DNA of 64,000 bases, taken from NCBI GenBank assembly GCA_947683425.1, contig CANTUQ010000070.1, positions 956,001 to 1,020,000 on the forward strand. Direction: 5' to 3'. Within the stretch, counting starts at the first letter, position 1; every line of letters begins with the position of its first letter. This document shows positions 1 through 10,366 of the stretch, piece after piece. This DNA comes from Excoecaria cochinchinensis. Taxonomy: Eukaryota; Streptophyta; Magnoliopsida; Malpighiales; Euphorbiaceae. The notes under the pieces were generated by a model. The model was not told the origin of the DNA, made no database searches, and was given only the letters and a program-made list of their open reading frames with translations. A program made the translations under genes and the position numbers.

Positions 1-317
1 CCAAAAATATTTTTTTTATCAAAATACTCTCTTAATTTATTTTAAAACATCAATTTCTACATTTTCTTCAAATACTCATCACCACAAATTCGACAAGGAA
101 AACAAATCGAGACACCGCTTCTCCGATCAAAAAAATTCTGAGGGTAAATATTTTTGGATTTGTTCTCATTTATTTTTTTTGTATATTATTTATTATTGTT
201 AATATTATTTTTTGCTATTATTATCATGTCTATTATTTACTTTTAGCTTTTTAATGTGTTAATATCACTATTAATATATTATTTGTTTGCTTTAATTTGA
301 TTTTTATGTTCATTCAC

Positions 318-360
<43 letters not shown>

Positions 361-375
361 GTCGTCTCATTATTA

Positions 376-411
<36 letters not shown>

Positions 412-1711
412 GTACTATTATTGTTCTGCTAACATTATTACTATTATTATTATTATTATCAGTATTTTGTCTCAAGCATTCATAATCATTTGTGTTATTA
501 TTATTACTTTTATTATTTTGTCACTATTATTACATGCTTATTTTATGTGTATTATTATTATTATTATGAATTAACTTGCCTAATATTTATTTCGTTTTTA
601 TTTGATTAATTTTTAGAACCATTACTAATATTTTTGATGTTAATTTTTGTCTGAGATTTCACTTGAGTCAGGTCATTTGGGCATCCCCGCGACTCCCCGG
701 ATCGGTCGCGATACGTGGAGAGTCACACCGGTTTTGGTGAGATCTTTCTCAACTCTCTCTTTATGTTGTGTTATTTGTAAATAATTATTTTATCTGTGCA
801 CGCGTGCGATAAAAAGACACAAAAATATTTCTGATTAGATTGAAATTTTTACTAATAAAATTGGGACCAATGTCCCTTGTTTTAGCCAAATTACAAAAAA
901 TATCACATTTAAAACGAAGAGTCAATTTTCTCCAAAATGGGATCACTCATCCCGATTTTCATCCAAATAACTAAAACGACTTTTCGAACCCTCTTTAAAT
1001 AAACACGAAGGAACCAATGTTTCCTAAATTTCGAACAAGGGCGAAGGAACCAATGTTCCTAAAATAATGCCCCGATTTATGTATGTTTTTTTTATTTTGA
1101 TCTTATGTGAGTGTTTTAAATTCAAGTTCATTTCTTTTTAGGCGCTTGTAATTAATTTTGGGGCAACTTTATTTATTTTTGGGGGATTGTATTCCGTCCC
1201 CATTCATATCTTTAATTTCCTTTTATTGGGGTTGTATTCCGCCCCGATTTCTCTTATAATTGTGTGCTTGCGTGTTTACCGCTTCCATTTATCGCTTTCT
1301 TTATCGCTTTTATTGCTTTCCTTTATTTTCTTTACGTGCTTTCAATGCGTCTTTAAATTTAAATGCATTAATCGTGTGAGATGAGAGGTATAATTTTAAG
1401 AGATTAAAAACCCATTTATAATTAACCAAAGCATAAATAAGAGGGAAGTTCCGGACACCATATCTCTGGTTTAGACCGTTAGAGGTGAGAGACTTTTTTT
1501 CAATTTCTTGCAAATTGGGTGGCGACTCCAAATGCCTCAAAGGTGCCTTTAGGTGTCATTAAACTAGGTTGTTCTCCCCAATGTTCTATTGGGAGGAATA
1601 CACCGATGATGTCTCATGACGCTCATGATCAAAAGACGCAAATCAATTCATCGAATCCCAAAGGCGGATTCAAAGCGAGGGCCCTTGCTGGGTACTCCGG
1701 CGCGCGTCACA
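1..1711 (+). repeat. LTR1 of Tat-like element (3' part only; starts outside window)
   Basis: It matches about 8276-10030 almost base for base, differing mainly in ATT-repeat length and scattered substitutions. Its 3' end, GCGCGTCACA at 1702-1711, is followed after one base by the primer site. Roughly the first 0.9 kb of the LTR should lie left of the window. Confidence 0.88.
318..469 (+). repeat. (ATT)n microsatellite inside LTR1
   Basis: Interrupted ATT/TTA triplets. The same site in the other LTRs of the family (8589-8776, 14587-14668 and, inverted, 36768-36891) is also a triplet repeat of different length, so this is an element-borne microsatellite. Open frames here encode only poly-Tyr, poly-Ile or poly-Leu and are not genes. 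Confidence 0.9.
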
Positions 1712-1712
1712 G

Positions 1713-1730
1713 TGGCGACTCCACTGGGGA
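1713..1730 (+). other. Primer binding site, tRNA-Arg type
   Basis: TGGCGACTCCACTGGGGA matches the complement of the 3' end of plant tRNA-Arg(ACG) including CCA, at 17 of 18 bases from my knowledge of that tRNA. It lies one base after the LTR end. Arg priming is typical of Ogre/Tat elements. Confidence 0.85.
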
Positions 1731-2469
1731 CTTTGTGTTTGAGACTTTGCTCCGAAAGTGCTTTGGTTAAAATATATAATTTGGTTTTTAAAACTTAAAA
1801 TTCTATCTCTTTTCAAAAATTTGCATTACATTTTAGAGCCTTAGACTTACGCTAGTTGGTCCCTATCTTACATCAGTGCGTTCCCAAAGCACGACCCTAC
1901 TTTCACTCATTGTAGGGAAGTGTTAGGGATAATCACCAGCACAAGCCTCATACCATTAACGGTATATCAAATGGAGACCCAATCGGTCGTCATGCTCGCG
2001 ATGAGATAGACCCGTTGGCAGGGACCATGCTTGGGTAGCCTTAAAATTTCATCACCTTGACCAAAGCCCATATAATGGCAAATAGAAACTTCCCCTAGAG
2101 GGCATGCTCCTTAATACAATGCTTGTGATATGGGGCGTCACGTATTAAACAAAATCAAGCAAATTAAGTGGTCTGTTATCAAAGGCTTTCGTGCCCCGGT
2201 AAGCCCCTCTTGATTTGATTGAATCGCCTAAATACGCAATGGCCAAAACTCATACGTATGTTCATTAGGTTAAGAGTGTTATGCTGCCGATTTTTCGCCG
2301 TGTACCATGCGCGTCCAATGGATTTCCTGTTAACCATTGGATAAAGCCCACCTAGGAAAGAGACGGCATCACCTCGTGTGTGGGAGAAATAAGGTCGGAA
2401 GGATCTATTTGCTTGTATGTGGTTGCGAAATGCTACATAACTCACGATCATGCGTTATAACTGTCATCC
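1731..2469 (+). other. 5' leader between primer site and gag
   Basis: About 740 bp of non-coding sequence. Autonomous Ogre elements often carry an extra ORF upstream of gag; I see no convincing one here. Confidence 0.6.
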
Positions 2470-3945
2470 ATGCATCACGCTAACCATTTGAGCTTTTCAG
2501 CCATTATAAATTCATCCAAGTGGACTAGGAGTTCTGACGGCCGGCTAGTGAGAACAGACTTGCCCTTCGAATTGCTACATTTAGTGCCTTTTTGGGATTC
2601 TGAGTCATTCTCAACAAGTAGCGAATCATCCTCAATGGCAGAAGAAACCGAAAACCTGACCACTCAAGACCTCGCTAGGAGGCTAGAGGAGTTTGAACGG
2701 CGTATGATGGACGTGGTAGGGGCCATGGCCGAAAGATTTGCTCAGCTCCCTGCTCCCCAAGCACCAGTTGCTCCACAACCACCGGTAGCCCCTCCTTGGG
2801 GGCAAGCCAAACCGCCTGCTGGTGGGGAGGCTCCCCTCATTGGAGGTATTTCCCATCAACCTGTAGAAGAGCCTAAAGTTGCTGCTGTGCCTGTTGAGCC
2901 AAGAAGGGCAAAGGTCCCTGACCCCAATGAGGATTTTCTGATGGAAGAGGAGGTTGAAGAAATAACAGCCCATCAAGTCGTGAGGGGTAGAGCACCCAGG
3001 GCAGAAAATGAAGCCATGAGAGGGATGAGGCAACAAATTGAGGCAATCACTTGCCTATTATCAGCTGGTAAGGGAATCAACCCCGAGGACAGAGATTTGG
3101 GGGATGAGGAGCTACTGCCCCAGAGGTTCAGGATGCCCGAACTGCCAAAATTTGACGGAAAATCAAACCCGTCCGTACATATCAAGTAATACACCCTGGT
3201 GATGAAGGGCATAGGGCTGACCAAGAGGCAAAAGGTGGACTATTTCTGCCTCAGCCTGGTGGGTCCGGCGGTTGACTGGTATCATGGCCTTGATAGGAGA
3301 TCGAAGGAGGACTGGGACCTCCTGACTGATGAATTCATGAGACAATATGACTACAGCACCAGGATGGAGGTCACTCTAAAGGACCTCGAGCTTCTTCAAC
3401 AGAAACATGATGAATCATTCCACGAGTACCTCACCAGATGGAGGAACCGAGTTATGGAAATGAAGCGTAAGCCCGACACTGCCGATCAAATCAGACTGTT
3501 CATCAGGAACTCCTGCCCCTACTTGGGGGATTTGCTTAGCTTCAAAGGGCTCAGGGATTGGGAGTCCCTCAAGGACATTGCTGTAGAAGCCAAGGCGGCC
3601 TACCTAGCAAGGAAAGCCAGCCAAATCAACTTCGCTGGGAGAAACTTTGGAAACCAGTCAGGCTACAGGTCAGGAGGAGTCAGGGGTAGCAGTAGCAGAA
3701 ATGGCAAGACAGTCGAGGTCTCAGCCACTGGAGTAGAACAGGGCCAGCGGTACTTCTCTAACTTAGGTCGACCTCTATCCTGGGAGTTAGAAAGGCTAAT
3801 GAAAGAGGGCAAGTTACAACCATTGTCGCCCAGACCAGCTTTGAGCCAGGGACAGCCGGGGCACAAAACTGATCAATACTGCGCCTACCACCAACACACT
3901 GGGCATCTGATTGACAATTGCCGAATCTTGATGGGCAAGATCTAG
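2470..3945 (+). pseudogene. gag: Gag polyprotein of Tat/Ogre-lineage element, one internal nonsense codon
   Basis: A single frame encodes the capsid precursor, which would package element RNA in cytoplasmic virus-like particles. An acidic/proline-rich N-terminal part (to about 3100) leads into the retrotransposon gag core (about 3120-3560; motifs YFCLSLVGPAVDWY and SFHEYLTRWRNRV). A basic Gly/Ser/Arg stretch and a knuckle (CAYHQHTGHLIDNC, about 3880-3920) follow. Codon TAA at 3187-3189 interrupts the frame; the third copy in this window reads Gln there, so a C-to-T change is likely. The terminal TAG (3943-3945) also replaces a CAG found in the other copies. The start is either the ATG at 2470 or at 2635; the frame upstream of 2635 is conserved in the third copy, which slightly favours 2470. 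No pol follows. Confidence 0.85.
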
Positions 3946-6400
3946 GACCTCATCGACTCCAAGCAGATCACGGACCCTGAGAAGAGGAGGAAGAAGAAGA
4001 AGACGGGCTACAATACCATTCCTCCACCAGAGATGTGATCGGGTCAATCCACTTGAGCGGCATGTTCCTCCAAAGCCACCAGAAGGAGATTATATTTTTC
4101 TAGATGTTTTATTGCTTTTTAATTCCAAAACTCCTTTATGACAATTTGGTTATTTCAATATGATGGACAATTTTTTGCTTATTTGTATGATGTTTCTAAT
4201 AATTTCATTTCTCATGATCACAATGCATTCATTCATTTTGACATTAATTCAATTAATAATACGGCTCTACGGAACTTTGGGAAAATCCAAATAAAATCTT
4301 AGTAGCATCTGGTATAACTCCTGAAGCGAGGATAATTTTTAGAGATGTAAATAAAAAAAAAGCCTTTGCCTGGACCTGGTGTGACATGTCGAAAGTTGAC
4401 AAGGACATTCTAAATGCCATATTACTTCCCCGTGCCAACGTGACGACAAGCGGAATTTCGAAACCCATTCCTTTGCACCCGCAATACCTGAGTCGCATAT
4501 AGTGCGGCCAAATAAAATAAAGCTCCAAGATCTGCATCAGAAATTGGGCGAGTGAAACTCAAAACCACCACGAAGAATATACAACCCATCAAAACCAAGC
4601 CATATAGCCTTTTTCCTCTCGACCCCTTTGAAATGTGCACCCTCAAAATCGATTATGATTAACCCTTGACCATCCAGAACCCTTATAGCCAAGTTTCTTG
4701 CTAAAACCCAATGCCTGACTAGATTGAACCACAAAGGTCCCAGTGGTTAAGATGAAAAGTGCATGTATGTGTAACTTAATGACTTGAACGAAACTTGCCA
4801 AGAGAAGGAAAATTGGGGTGCAAAAAAAAAAATTGAAGAAAAGAAAAAAAAATTAGAAGAGAAGAAAAGAAAAGAAAATATTTTAAAAGAAAAGAAAAGA
4901 AAAAATTTAAAAAAAAAAGAGAGAGAGAAGAAAAGAGAGAATTGATCAGGGGACAAGGGAATGCTATTTAGGGGCAAGTTTTGTTCAAATCCCGTTGATC
5001 TACACATGCCTGCACATTGCCATTCTTCTTCTGCCACTGAGAAGGACCTAAAAGGCTAATTCACAAACCATCCATCCAACCCCGCCCGTTGAAAGGCCAT
5101 TCCAGGGTTTAAACCACCAAAACTGATAAAAGTATCCCATATCGTCCAAGCCCAACCTGTCACCCTATCCCAACCATTGAAGGGCCATTCCAGGGTTCGA
5201 GCCGCCAAAGCCAATAAAGGCCAAACGTAAAACTTCATATTCAAGCCCCAAATAAGAAATCCATCACTTCAACCAGTCTGTACAAAGGCTAAAACCAAGA
5301 CTTTGATACCAAGAGGAGCGACTCTCAGAAGCAGCAGTCCCCCCGGCTGACAAAGACGAAAACAAATTCAATCTACACCGACGGACTGAAAGAGGGTCCA
5401 TGGCAAAGGCTAAAAAAAAGAGAGAGAAAATATTCAATCAAGAAAACCCGTAAGGGCTGATTGATAACAGGAGTTTGATGCTCTCAACATCTATCTCGAG
5501 TCTCATATTTTTCGAGTTAGTGCCAAATAGTGATCATGTGTTATGACATCAGATTGAAATATATGCATTTATGCAAAGATGTATTGGTATGACCAGAGAG
5601 TTCGTCTTGCACACTCAAAGTTGTCTGAGCCCGGCATAAAACTAGCACATTGTTACCAACTACCCCCTACCATTCTCGCTACTCAAGCACTTCAGTCGAC
5701 TCATCTTGCTACCCACTGTGAAGCCAACCCTACAGCCCCTTCCCGATAAAGAACCAAGCTCATATAACCAAATCTGAGATATAAGCACATGCCAGTCATA
5801 CCCGAAAGACCTTTCGCAATAACTCCAACTTCTCTCTCGCAAAAAAAAATAATAATAAATAAAGGCCGTTGAGATGAAAACCGTGACTGGTGCTCTAAGC
5901 AAAAGTTAGGCCAAAGGGCAGGGTGAAAACCTGGCAACAGGCAGTCTGCCCTACAAAAAATGAAATAAATAAAAGCCGCTGGATTGGGTTGGGTCAATTC
6001 CAGGCAAAAAATAAGGCACAGGGTTATGTGAAAATTCAATAAGGACGCATCTCCCACTAAAAAAAGCTAGTGTGAAAATCCACGAGGAACGCACTACCTT
6101 CAAAAAAATGACTACAGGTATCGGAAGAGAACCTCATAATCCCCCAGAGGCATGAAGCTCAAAAGCAATTCCAGAGGGCACCGATCCTACTGCAAATTAC
6201 GACTAAACCAGCTGTCGCCTCCAAAATCCACTTAGACGAATTTTTGTCCTGCATTCCTGCATACATATGCATCTCACATGCATGCTCACAACTTTTCCTG
6301 CATATTTTGCTTTCTAAGTCTTGCAGAAAGAAAGAATCAAAGCCAACGCCAACGAAAGGGCAAGCGACAATATCGATCAAAACATCAATTCAATCCAAGT
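3946..6400 (+). other. Non-coding region downstream of gag
   Basis: About 2.45 kb where pol would sit in an autonomous element. Similar sequence occurs in copy 2 (10367-12603) and, inverted, in copy 3 (39953-42038), so it is a family feature and not one-off decay. It contains a purine-rich A/G tract at about 4790-4945. Scattered short frames are not conserved as protein. Confidence 0.75.
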
Positions 6401-7217
6401 CGATCAACCGAAGACCTCTCAGGGGGCAGCTATCCGAAGACCTCTCAAGGGGCAGTTATCCGAAGACCTCTCAGGGGGCAGCTATCCGAAGACCTCTCAG
6501 GGGGCAGTTATCCGAAGACCTCTCAGGGGGCGATCAACCAAAGACTTCTCAGGGAGCATCTAACCGAAGACCTCTCAAGGGGCGATCAACCGAAGACTTC
6601 TCAGGGAACGGCTAACCGAAGACCTTTCAGGGGGCGATCAACCGAAGACTTTTCAGGGAGCGGCTAACAGAAGATCTCTCAGGGGGCGATCAATCGCAGA
6701 CTTCTCAGGGAGCGGCTAACCGAAGACCTCTCAGGGGGTGATCAACCGAAGACTTCTCAGGGAGCAGCTAACCGAAGACCTCTCAGGGGCCGATCAACCG
6801 AAGACTTCTCAGGGAGCAGCTAACCGAAGACCTCTCAGGGGGCGATCAACCTAAGACTTCTCAGGGAGCAGCTAATCGAAGACCTCTCAGGGGGCGATTA
6901 ACCGAAGACTTCTCAGGGAGCAGCTAACCGAAGACTTCTCAGGGAGCAGCTAACCGAAGACTTCTCAGGGAGCGATCAACCGAAGACTTCTCAGGAAGTA
7001 GCTAACCGAAGACCTCTCAGGGGGCAATCAACCGAAGACTTCTCAGGGAGCAGCTAACCGAAGACCTCTCAAGGGGCGATCAACTGAAGACTTCTCAGGG
7101 AGCAGCTAATCGAAGACCTCTCAGGGGGCAGTCAATTGAAGACCTCTCAGGGGGCACCAGCCAGTCAAAGACCTCTCAAGGGGCGCCGATCAGCCAAAGA
7201 CCTCCCAGGGGGCATCA
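6401..7217 (+). repeat. 26-bp tandem repeat array in 3' UTR (about 31 units)
   Basis: The unit is close to CGAAGACCTCTCAGGGGGCA plus six bases. Early units are simple monomers. From about 6530 the units mostly alternate GATCAACC and AGCTAACC variants, giving a 52-bp dimer. The unit length is not a multiple of three and the array is readable in all three frames, so peptide-like frames here are artefacts. It sits just before the polypurine tract, where Tat/Ogre elements are known to carry variable tandem repeats. Confidence 0.92.
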
Positions 7218-7335
7218 CCTCAGAAAGTATAACACACCAACAATCTCTTCCAGTCTGGGAAAGCGACCGCCTCAGGTACGTGTCTCTTCCCTTCTTTTCT
7301 GAATTTTTGCTCACTTAGGCACATAGGTTCTAAGT

Positions 7336-7355
7336 TCCCCAAAATTGGGGGCAAC
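7336..7355 (+). other. Polypurine tract before LTR2
   Basis: TTGGGGGCAAC immediately precedes the TGTAGACACC start of LTR2. Together with the CCCCAAAA before it, the tract forms a small palindrome. Confidence 0.75.
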
Positions 7356-7595
7356 TGTAGACACCGGGGTCCCGAGACGGTCCAAGATTAGAATTACTTG
7401 ATAATGAAAGTGATACCGGCTTACAGGTGGAGGTGTTAAAAATGATATTTTTCTTGTCGAGACTCTCGTTATTTTCTAAATAAAATAAATAAATATATAT
7501 AAAAAATATATTGTCATAAAGAAAAAAATAAAATTAATTAAATTAATTCTAAAAATAATATTATTGGAAAAGTGTTATTGTTGATATTTAAAAAA

Positions 7596-7608
7596 GGGGG
7601 GGGGGGGG
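7596..7608 (+). repeat. 13-base poly-G run
   Basis: Thirteen consecutive G within an AT-rich part of LTR2, the only such run noted in the window. The length may be inexact in sequencing. Confidence 0.8.
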
Positions 7609-7764
7609 AATTAAATTAGTCATTTAATTTAATTGAATTAAATTAATTAATTGATTTAACTGAAAATGAGGAATTAAATTAGTTAATTAATTTAATTGGA
7701 AAAAAAGATTTAAAAGAAAAAGAATTTAAAACTTTTTTTTAAAAAAAAAAAAATACATATGTGG

Positions 7765-7905
7765 GATTTAAGTGGCCATGGATGGCCACTTTATAAGTGG
7801 CCATCACGCGGCCACTGCGCCCCCGTACGCGCGCAGTCCCTTTTTCACGCGGGGCAATTTTGTCCCGCGCTGTTGCCCCCTCCGCGCGGTCACTGTCCAT
7901 TTTTT
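7765..7905 (+). other. GC-rich segment with inverted repeats in LTR2 U3
   Basis: An abrupt GC-rich block in AT-rich LTR sequence, with repeated GTGGCCAT/ATGGCCAC arms near 7772-7805. LTR3 and LTR4 have GC-rich blocks of unrelated sequence at about the same relative place. Confidence 0.6.
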
Positions 7906-8588
7906 CTGCGTTTTCAGTCTGTTTTTCAGTTTGATTTTTACGTTTTTTTCACCATGTTATGCTATTTTTGATTAACTAAAAATTAAAGCTATTTTGTCCT
8001 TTTCTTTTTTTCACCAAGACTCAAAATTAAGAAGGGGAATTTCCCTTCATTTTAGAGGACGACAACCATTATTAAAAAAAAAAAAGGATTTTCATTTTTC
8101 TCTCTAGTCTTTCTTCTCTCCAGCAGGTTCTTCTTCAATTTTTCTTCAAAATATTCAGGGGTTCTTCTCTTCTTTTTCTCAAACTTTAATTTAGTTACTT
8201 TTCTTAAAAAATATAATCATTTCTTGAGTGGTTTGAGTTTGGAAAATTAATTTACTTTGTTCAAATCATCCACCAAAAATATTTTTTTATCAAAATACCC
8301 TCTTAATTTATTTTAAAACATCAATTTATACATTTTCTTCAAATACTCATCACCACAAATTCGACAAGAAAAACAAATCGAGACACCGCTTCTCCGATCA
8401 AAAAAATTGTGAGGGTAAACATTTTTGGACTTGTTCTCATTTACTTTTTTTGTATATTATTTATTGTTGTTAATATTATTTTTTGCTATTGTTATCATGT
8501 CTATTATTTACTTTTAGTATTTTAATGTGTTAATATCACTATTAATATATTATTTATTTGCTTTAATTTGATTTCTATGTTCATTCAC

Positions 8589-8707
8589 TATTATTATTAT
8601 TATTTTTTATTATTATTATTATTATTAATGTCGTCTCATTATTATCATTATTATTATTATTATTAGTACTATTATTGTTCTGCTAACATTATTATTATTA
8701 TTATTAA

Positions 8708-8776
<69 letters not shown>
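8589..8776 (+). repeat. (ATT)n microsatellite inside LTR2
   Basis: The same element-borne triplet site as in LTR1, with a longer uninterrupted run in its second half (about 8707-8776). Confidence 0.9.
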
Positions 8777-10030
8777 CAGTATTTTGTCTCAAGCATTCAT
8801 AATCATTTGTGTTATTATTATTACATTTATTATTTTGTCACTATTATTACATGCTTATTTTATGTGTATTATTATTATTATTATTATGAATTGACTTGCC
8901 TAATATTTATTTCATTTTTATTTGATTAATTTTTAGAACCATTACTAATATTTTTGATGTTAATTTTTGTCTGAAATTTAACTTGAGTCGGGTCATTTGG
9001 GCATCCCCGCGACTCCCCGGATGGGTCACTACACGTGGAGGGTCACACCGGTTTTGGTGAGATCTTTCTCAACTCTCTCTTTATGTTGTGTTATTTGTAA
9101 ATAATTATTTTATCTGTGCACGCGTGCGATAAAAAATACAAAAATATTTCTATGATTAGATTGAAATTTTTACTAATAAAATTGGGACCAATGTCCCTTG
9201 TTTTAGCCAATTACAAAAAATATCACATTTAAAATGAAGAGTCAATTTTCTCCAAAATGGGATCACTCATCCCGATTTTCATCCAAATAACCAAAACGAC
9301 TCTTCGAACCCTCTTTAAATAAACACGAAGGAACCAATGTTTCCTAAATTTCGAACAAGGGCGAAGGAACCAATGTTCCTAAAATAATGACCCGATTTAT
9401 GTATGTTTTTTTTATTTTGATCTTGTGTGAGTGTTTTAAATTCAAGTTCATTTCTTTTTGGACCCTTGTAATTAATTTTGTGGCAACTTTATTTATTTTT
9501 GGGGGATTGTATTCCGTCCCCATTCATATCTTTAATTTCCTTTTATTGGGATTGTATTCCGCCCCGATTTCTCTTGTAATTGTGTGCTTGCGTGTTTACC
9601 GCTTCTATTTATCGCTTTCTTTATCGCTTTTATTGCTTTCCTTTATTTTCTTTACGTGCTTTCAATGCGCTTTTAAATTTAAATGCATTAATCGTGTGAG
9701 ATGTGAGGTATAATTTTAAGAGATTAAAAATTCATTTATAATTAACCAAAGCATAAATAAGAGGGAAGTTCCGAATACCATATCTATGGTTTAGACCATT
9801 AGAGGTGAGAGACTTTTTTCCAATTTCTTGTAAATTGGGTGGCGACTCCAAATGCCTTAAAGGGGCCTTTAGGTGTCATTAGACTAGGTTGTTCTTCCCA
9901 ATGTTCTATTGGGAGGAATACACCGATAAAGTCTCATGGCGCCCATGATCAAAAGACGCAAACCAATTCCTCTAATCCCAAAGGCGGATTCAAAGCGAGG
10001 GCCTTGCTGGGTACTCCGGCGCGCATCACA

Positions 10031-10366
10031 GGTAAGACGGCCGAGGTTTCAGCTACCAAAGTGGGACAAGGCCAGAGGCACTTTTCTAATTTGGGCCGCT
10101 CTCTATATTGGGTATTGGAGAGGTTAATGAAGGAGGGCAAGCTGCAACCATTGCCACCTAGGGCAGCTATAAATCAGGGATAGCCAGGGCATAGAGGTGA
10201 TCAGTACTGCACCTACCATCAGCACACTGAGCACCTAATAGATTATTATCGAACTTTGAGGAACAAGATCCAAGATCTTATCGACTCCAAGCAGATTATA
10301 GATCCTGAAAAGAGAGAGAAGAAGAATAAGGAGGGCTATAATGTAGTCCCCCCACCGTATACATGA
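10031..10366 (+). pseudogene. gag: Gag C-terminal fragment joined directly to LTR2
   Basis: Sequence after the LTR end matches copy 1 from 3703 onward (basic tail, then the knuckle region). About 2 kb homologous to 1712-3702 is missing: the primer site, leader and gag N-terminal and core domains. The frame has TAG at 10181-10183 and ends at TGA 10364-10366. In the knuckle the Gly before the second His is Glu and the last Cys is Tyr, so it would not be expected to bind zinc. It cannot make a working gag. Confidence 0.85.

Larger units (their letters stand above)
7356..10030 (+). repeat. LTR2 of Tat-like element (complete, 2675 bp)
   Basis: Begins TGTAGACACC after a polypurine tract and ends GCGCATCACA. 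Its last 1.75 kb is nearly identical to LTR1. It serves as the 3' LTR of the first internal region and the 5' LTR of the second. The next base belongs to gag, not to a primer site. Confidence 0.9.

Noticed and set aside
297..485. Open frame of poly-Tyr/poly-Ile/poly-Leu
   Set aside because: Translation of an ATT microsatellite inside an LTR; all three frames are open.
6244..6667. Overlapping frames of about 80-130 codons with repeated peptide (RPLRGQLSEDLS-like)
   Set aside because: Product of the 26-bp tandem repeat, which is open in three frames because 26 is not a multiple of three. No conservation as protein.
6401..7217. CRISPR-like array
   Set aside because: Repeats are contiguous and degenerate, without unique spacers, in a plant retrotransposon 3' UTR.
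9839..10183. 114-codon frame across the LTR2 end into gag
   Set aside because: Chance in-frame join of LTR and gag at a rearranged junction; the LTR part is not coding in other copies.
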